This document shows positions 7,002 to 8,610 of a stretch of 8,610 nucleotides of DNA, one piece after another (position 1 is the first letter of the stretch; every line of letters begins with the position of its first letter). The position numbers and the translations under genes are program-made. The notes beneath the pieces are model-generated. The model saw only the letters and a list, made by a program, of their open reading frames with translations, had not been told where the DNA came from and did no database searches. Where the stretch lies: NCBI GenBank assembly GCA_007116445.1, contig SKIM01000033.1, forward strand, positions 1 through 8,610, written 5' to 3'. The stretch is from Natronohydrobacter sp. GTDB lineage: Bacteria; Pseudomonadota; Alphaproteobacteria; Rhodobacterales; Rhodobacteraceae.

Positions 7002-7118
7002 CATCAGCGCGATCAGACGACCAGCGCGATTGTATGACCAGCGCAATCGTATGATCAGCGCGATTGTATGACCAGTGTGATCATATGATCAGCGCAATCG
7101 TATGACCGGCGCAGAACC
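7002..7118. repeat. 17-bp tandem repeat array (five clear units, degenerate flanks)
   Basis: Five adjacent 17-bp units fit GAYCAGYGYRATYRTAT. They start at 7019, 7036, 7053, 7070 and 7087, with the core ending at 7103. Degenerate units flank them at 7002-7018 and from 7104. The period is not a multiple of three, which argues against a coding repeat. Units alternate between ...GCGATTG... and ...GCAATCG..., so neighbours are complementary: CGATTG at 7027-7032 can pair with CAATCG at 7044-7049, and 7061-7066 with 7095-7100. Unit boundaries create the perfect 12-bp palindrome GATCATATGATC at 7079-7090. Isolated GACCAG words at 6889 and 6964 may be decayed copies. No spacers are present, so it is not CRISPR. 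Confidence 0.9.
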
Positions 7119-7142
7119 GGATCCGATCCGCTGTCCGGATCC
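7119..7142. repeat. Inverted repeat GGATCCG-N10-CGGATCC
   Basis: Perfect 7-bp arms at 7119-7125 and 7136-7142 enclose ten bases. Outer AACC (7115-7118) and GGTT (7149-7152) could extend the stem after an internal bulge. It lies exactly between the 17-bp and the GC-rich arrays, in the convergent region between fliL and hemP. No T-run follows on either strand, so terminator function is doubtful. It may be a structured boundary element or chance. Confidence 0.45.
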
Positions 7143-7160
7143 TTAGGGGGTTCGGGCGAA

Positions 7161-7274
7161 GGGGCGCGTGACAGGGCGACGCGACCTGACTTGGCGGCGC
7201 GACGGGGCGGCGCGACGGGGCGGCGTGACAGGGCGGCGCGACGGGGCGCGTTGGGGCGCGTTGGGCTGCGTTGC
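7161..7274. repeat. GC-rich 13-bp tandem array passing into 10-bp units
   Basis: Four contiguous 13-bp units of GGCGGCGCGACGG start at 7193, 7206, 7219 and 7232; the third reads GGCGGCGTGACAG and the others are identical. Two looser relatives precede them (7161-7186). At 7245 the period changes to 10 bp: GGCGCGTTGG at 7245-7254 and 7255-7264, then GCTGCGTTGC at 7265-7274. The plus strand is strongly G-rich over C here, with repeated GGGG runs. The peptides encoded in each frame are simple Arg/Gly/Ala or Pro repeats, so a coding role is unlikely. It looks like a minisatellite grown by slippage. Confidence 0.85.
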
Positions 7275-7568
7275 CCACCCCGCGCCATTGATCGTGGGGC
7301 ATTGGCGCGCAAGGCGGCGACATCGCGGCGCAGGTCGGACTGTCGCGCTGGGGGCTCAGACGCGTGCTGACGCGCCTTCGGGGGCCGTCCGATGGGTCGC
7401 GACCGGTCCCCGGGCGCAGGGTTGTGGCACGACATTCGGGGTGGCAGCGCTGTGACACTGGCGCGCGGGGAAATTGATGGGCGGGGCCGGATGTTCCGTC
7501 GCTTTCTTCTCTGGCCGGATGGTCAGCGCCCCGTGATTATGAAGCGCTTTTCAACCCGCGCGCAGCGC

Positions 7569-7724
7569 TCACTTCGTCAGGATGAGCTTGCCCGCGCGGG
7601 TGATGCGCAGCAGATAGGTCTGGTCGCTGAGTTTGATCTGGGCTGTCTGCCCGCCTGCGGTCAAGGTTTCGGCGCTGTGGGTTGGAATTGACGGCGTGGA
7701 CTGTGTGTTCGGGCTTTGCAGCAT
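7569..7724 (-). CDS. hemP: Hemin uptake protein HemP (small, 51 residues)
   Basis: HemP/HmuP proteins are small factors linked to heme uptake loci. In Bradyrhizobium and Burkholderia a homologue is needed to activate heme receptor genes, so a regulatory role is more likely than transport. The product is 51 residues with a variable Ser/Thr/Pro-rich N-terminus. The diagnostic HemP C-terminus is TYLLRITRAGKLILTK (36-51), preceded by GGQTAQIKLSDQ. The ATG at 7724 is chosen for its AAGGAC ribosome binding site just upstream; the frame extends further up to 7877, but those residues lack family resemblance and a ribosome binding site. No heme receptor or hmu transporter gene is visible downstream, so it stands alone. 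It is divergent from ivd across 309 bp, with an iron-box-like dyad upstream. Confidence 0.88.
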   Translation of the reverse strand: MLQSPNTQSTPSIPTHSAETLTAGGQTAQIKLSDQTYLLRITRAGKLILTK

Positions 7725-7845
7725 GGCTCTGTCCTTATTCGGGAGACTGTGATCGCGCCGGGCGGGAGGCTGGACGTGACCTGTCGTCTGTCTCGGTTGT
7801 TTGGGCATGAAGGCCGGGCTGCGTGAATATCTGGCTGGGCTGTGG

Positions 7846-7877
7846 TATTTGTTGACCAAAACAGTCATCTTTGTCAA
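7846..7877 (-). promoter_or_regulatory. Candidate hemP promoter with TGAC-N7-GTCA operator-like dyad
   Basis: On the minus strand a perfect -35 hexamer TTGACA occupies 7877-7872. A matching -10 is weak: CAACAA at 17 bp or CAAATA at 20 bp. Directly between them lies TGACTGTTTTGGTCA (7867-7853), a dyad TGAC-N7-GTCA that also fits the TGA-N9-TCA shape described for RirA-type iron-responsive operators of alphaproteobacteria. In Rhodobacterales the iron regulator may instead be IscR, Irr or Fur, and I do not claim a consensus for those. A repressor bound here would block hemP transcription in iron-replete cells. The site is about 130 bp upstream of the hemP ATG, implying a longish 5' leader. Confidence 0.45.
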
Positions 7878-7971
7878 GGGGCGCGCATCGGGTTTCCCCC
7901 AGCTGCAATGCGCCTGTTGTGGGGCTTCGGTCCGGGTGCCTGCGTGAGGTGCCCGGAGCTGCAGGAATCAT

Positions 7972-8001
7972 TTGACAGCGCAGCGCTGTGCGGCAATAAA
8001 T
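7972..8001 (+). promoter_or_regulatory. Sigma-70-type promoter for ivd
   Basis: A perfect -35 TTGACA lies at 7972-7977. After a 17-bp spacer comes AATAAA at 7995-8000 (4 of 6 to TATAAT); ATAAAT at 18 bp is an alternative. It faces the acyl-CoA dehydrogenase, with transcription expected to start near 8006-8009, giving a short leader before the ribosome binding site GAGGAGGA (8018-8025) and the ATG at 8034. The spacer holds a perfect dyad ACAGCGC-A-GCGCTGT (7975-7989), which could be a regulator site. Confidence 0.6.
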
Positions 8002-8014
8002 GAACAGTCGTTCA
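8001..8014. promoter_or_regulatory. Palindromic operator candidate TGAAC-N4-GTTCA at the ivd start
   Basis: TGAACAGTCGTTCA is an inverted repeat with perfect 5-bp arms and a four-base centre. It sits immediately after the -10 and over the predicted transcription start, the classical place for a repressor. The size and form resemble TetR-family operators, and TetR or MerR regulators (LiuQ, LiuR) control branched-chain amino acid degradation genes in proteobacteria. The identity of the regulator is inference; no regulator gene lies in the window. Confidence 0.5.
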
Positions 8015-8033
8015 GTTGAGGAGGAATTGCGCG

Positions 8034-8610
8034 ATGTTCACAGCATCCATGGCATTTGACCTGGGCGAAGATGTGCACGCTTTGCGTGAGATGGTGCATC
8101 GCTGGGCGCAGGAGCGTGTGAGGCCCATGGCCGCCGAGATTGATCGGTCGAACCAGTTCCCGCATGCGCTTTGGCGCGAGATGGGGGAGCTGGGGCTTCT
8201 GGGCATCACGGTGCCCGAAGAGATGGGCGGGGCCGGGATGGGTTATCTGGCGCATGTCATCGCAATCGAGGAGATCGCGCGCGCCTCGGCATCAGTCTCG
8301 CTGAGCTATGGAGCGCATTCCAATCTTTGCGTGAACCAGATCAAGCTGAACGGGACGGATGCGCAGCGCGAACGTTACCTGCCGGGGCTGATTTCAGGGG
8401 AGCATGTCGGCGCGCTGGCGATGTCGGAGGCCGGTGCGGGGTCGGATGTCGTCGGCATGAAGCTGCGCGCGGACAAGAAAAACGACCGTTTCATCCTGAA
8501 CGGGACGAAATACTGGATCACCAACGGGCCGGATGCCGATGTGCTGGTGGTCTATGCCAAGACCGATGCTAGCGCGGGCAGCAAGGGGATCACGGCGTTT
8601 CTGATCGAGA
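8034..8610 (+). CDS. ivd: Isovaleryl-CoA dehydrogenase, N-terminal half (runs off the right edge)
   Basis: This FAD-dependent acyl-CoA dehydrogenase is expected to oxidise isovaleryl-CoA to 3-methylcrotonyl-CoA in leucine breakdown, passing electrons to ETF. The open frame gives 192 residues of about 385-390. It shows the all-helical N-terminal domain (about 10-120), LSYGAHSNLCVNQIKLNGT at 90-108, acyl-CoA dehydrogenase signature 1 as ALAMSEAGAGSDVVGMKLRA (127-146), and KYWITNGPDADVLVVYAKTD at 159-178 in the FAD-binding beta domain. The SYGAHSNLCVNQI and NGPDADVLVVYAKTD wording is characteristic of IVD rather than short-, medium- or glutaryl-CoA enzymes. The catalytic glutamate lies beyond the edge, so substrate choice rests on overall resemblance. 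Start: ATG with strong GAGGAGGA eight bases upstream. The rest of the liu operon would be expected downstream. Confidence 0.9.
   Translation, partial: MFTASMAFDLGEDVHALREMVHRWAQERVRPMAAEIDRSNQFPHALWREMGELGLLGITVPEEMGGAGMGYLAHVIAIEEIARASASVSLSYGAHSNLCVNQIKLNGTDAQRERYLPGLISGEHVGALAMSEAGAGSDVVGMKLRADKKNDRFILNGTKYWITNGPDADVLVVYAKTDASAGSKGITAFLIE

Larger units (their letters stand above)
6791..7568. other. Long gene-poor region between fliL and hemP, rich in repeats and hairpins
   Basis: I see no credible gene in this 778-bp stretch. The open frames on both strands give low-complexity Arg/Pro/Ala or repeat-derived peptides with no family motif. One starts at a GTG overlapping the fliL stop (6787-7071); another lies at 7081-7458 on the minus strand. 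Structure instead comes from hairpins near 6858-6875 and 6916-6930, a 17-bp tandem array (core 7019-7103), a dyad at 7119-7142 and a GC-rich tandem array at 7161-7274. From 7275 to about 7568 the sequence is very GC-rich without clear repeats. The region separates the flagellar operon (plus strand) from hemP (minus strand), so it is a convergent 3' region that should contain terminators. It may be decayed or expanded DNA. Confidence 0.6.

Noticed and set aside
6787..7071. 94-codon frame starting at a GTG that overlaps the fliL stop
   Set aside because: No ribosome binding site of its own beyond coding sequence, no family resemblance, and its C-terminal part is made from the non-coding 17-bp repeats.
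7002..7118. CRISPR array
   Set aside because: Units are 17 bp, directly adjacent, with no unique spacers and no cas genes in the window.
7055..7458. Arg/Pro/Ala-rich frames on both strands over the GC-rich repeats
   Set aside because: Low-complexity peptides produced by the 13-bp array; several frames are open at once, as expected for repeat DNA lacking stops.
7287..7480. Plus-strand stretch reading GGDIAAQVGLSRWGLRRVLT, resembling a helix-turn-helix
   Set aside because: The frame is closed by TGA shortly before and after, has no ATG/GTG start or ribosome binding site, and is too short to support even a pseudogene call.
7725..7877. Longer version of HemP from an upstream start
   Set aside because: The extra N-terminal residues show no family resemblance and no ribosome binding site, whereas the ATG at 7724 has AAGGAC in place.

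Overview
The window is high-GC DNA from an alphaproteobacterium, most likely of the Rhodobacterales (Rhodobacter/Paracoccus/Roseobacter type). I infer this from protein style, codon use and the gene order fliI <-> flgB-flgC-fliE-fliQ-flgF-flgG-flgA-flgH-fliL. No taxonomic marker gene is present, so the assignment stays an inference.

Layout. (1) Minus strand, 1-681: the N-terminal 227 codons of methionyl-tRNA synthetase (metG), running off the left edge. (2) Minus strand, 749-2107: fliI, the flagellar export ATPase, 67 bp upstream of metG and in the same direction. (3) 2108-2189: a short divergent regulatory region between fliI and flgB. (4) Plus strand, 2190-6790: nine tightly packed flagellar genes. 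They supply proximal rod (FlgB, FlgC, FlgF), distal rod (FlgG), the MS-ring/rod adaptor (FliE), an export-gate membrane subunit (FliQ), the P-ring chaperone (FlgA), the L-ring lipoprotein (FlgH) and the stator-associated membrane protein FliL. Gaps are mostly -1 to 42 bp and most genes have purine-rich ribosome binding sites, so one operon is likely. FliI energises export of the rod proteins encoded on the other strand. (5) 6791-7568: about 780 bp with no convincing gene. It holds hairpins, a 17-bp tandem repeat array (core 7019-7103) and a GC-rich 13-bp/10-bp tandem array (7161-7274). (6) Minus strand, 7569-7724: a small hemP gene (hemin uptake protein HemP), absent from simple long-ORF views. 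(7) 7725-8033: a divergent intergenic region with a TGAC-N7-GTCA dyad in front of hemP and a good promoter with a TGAAC-N4-GTTCA operator-like palindrome in front of the next gene. (8) Plus strand, 8034 to the right edge: the N-terminal half of an acyl-CoA dehydrogenase, best matched to isovaleryl-CoA dehydrogenase of leucine catabolism.

Nearly all coding content belongs to well-known families, and I see no undescribed multi-gene system. What deserves a second look is non-coding: the two different tandem repeat arrays behind the flagellar operon, the two operator-like palindromes at the ivd promoter, and the iron-box-like dyad in front of an isolated hemP.
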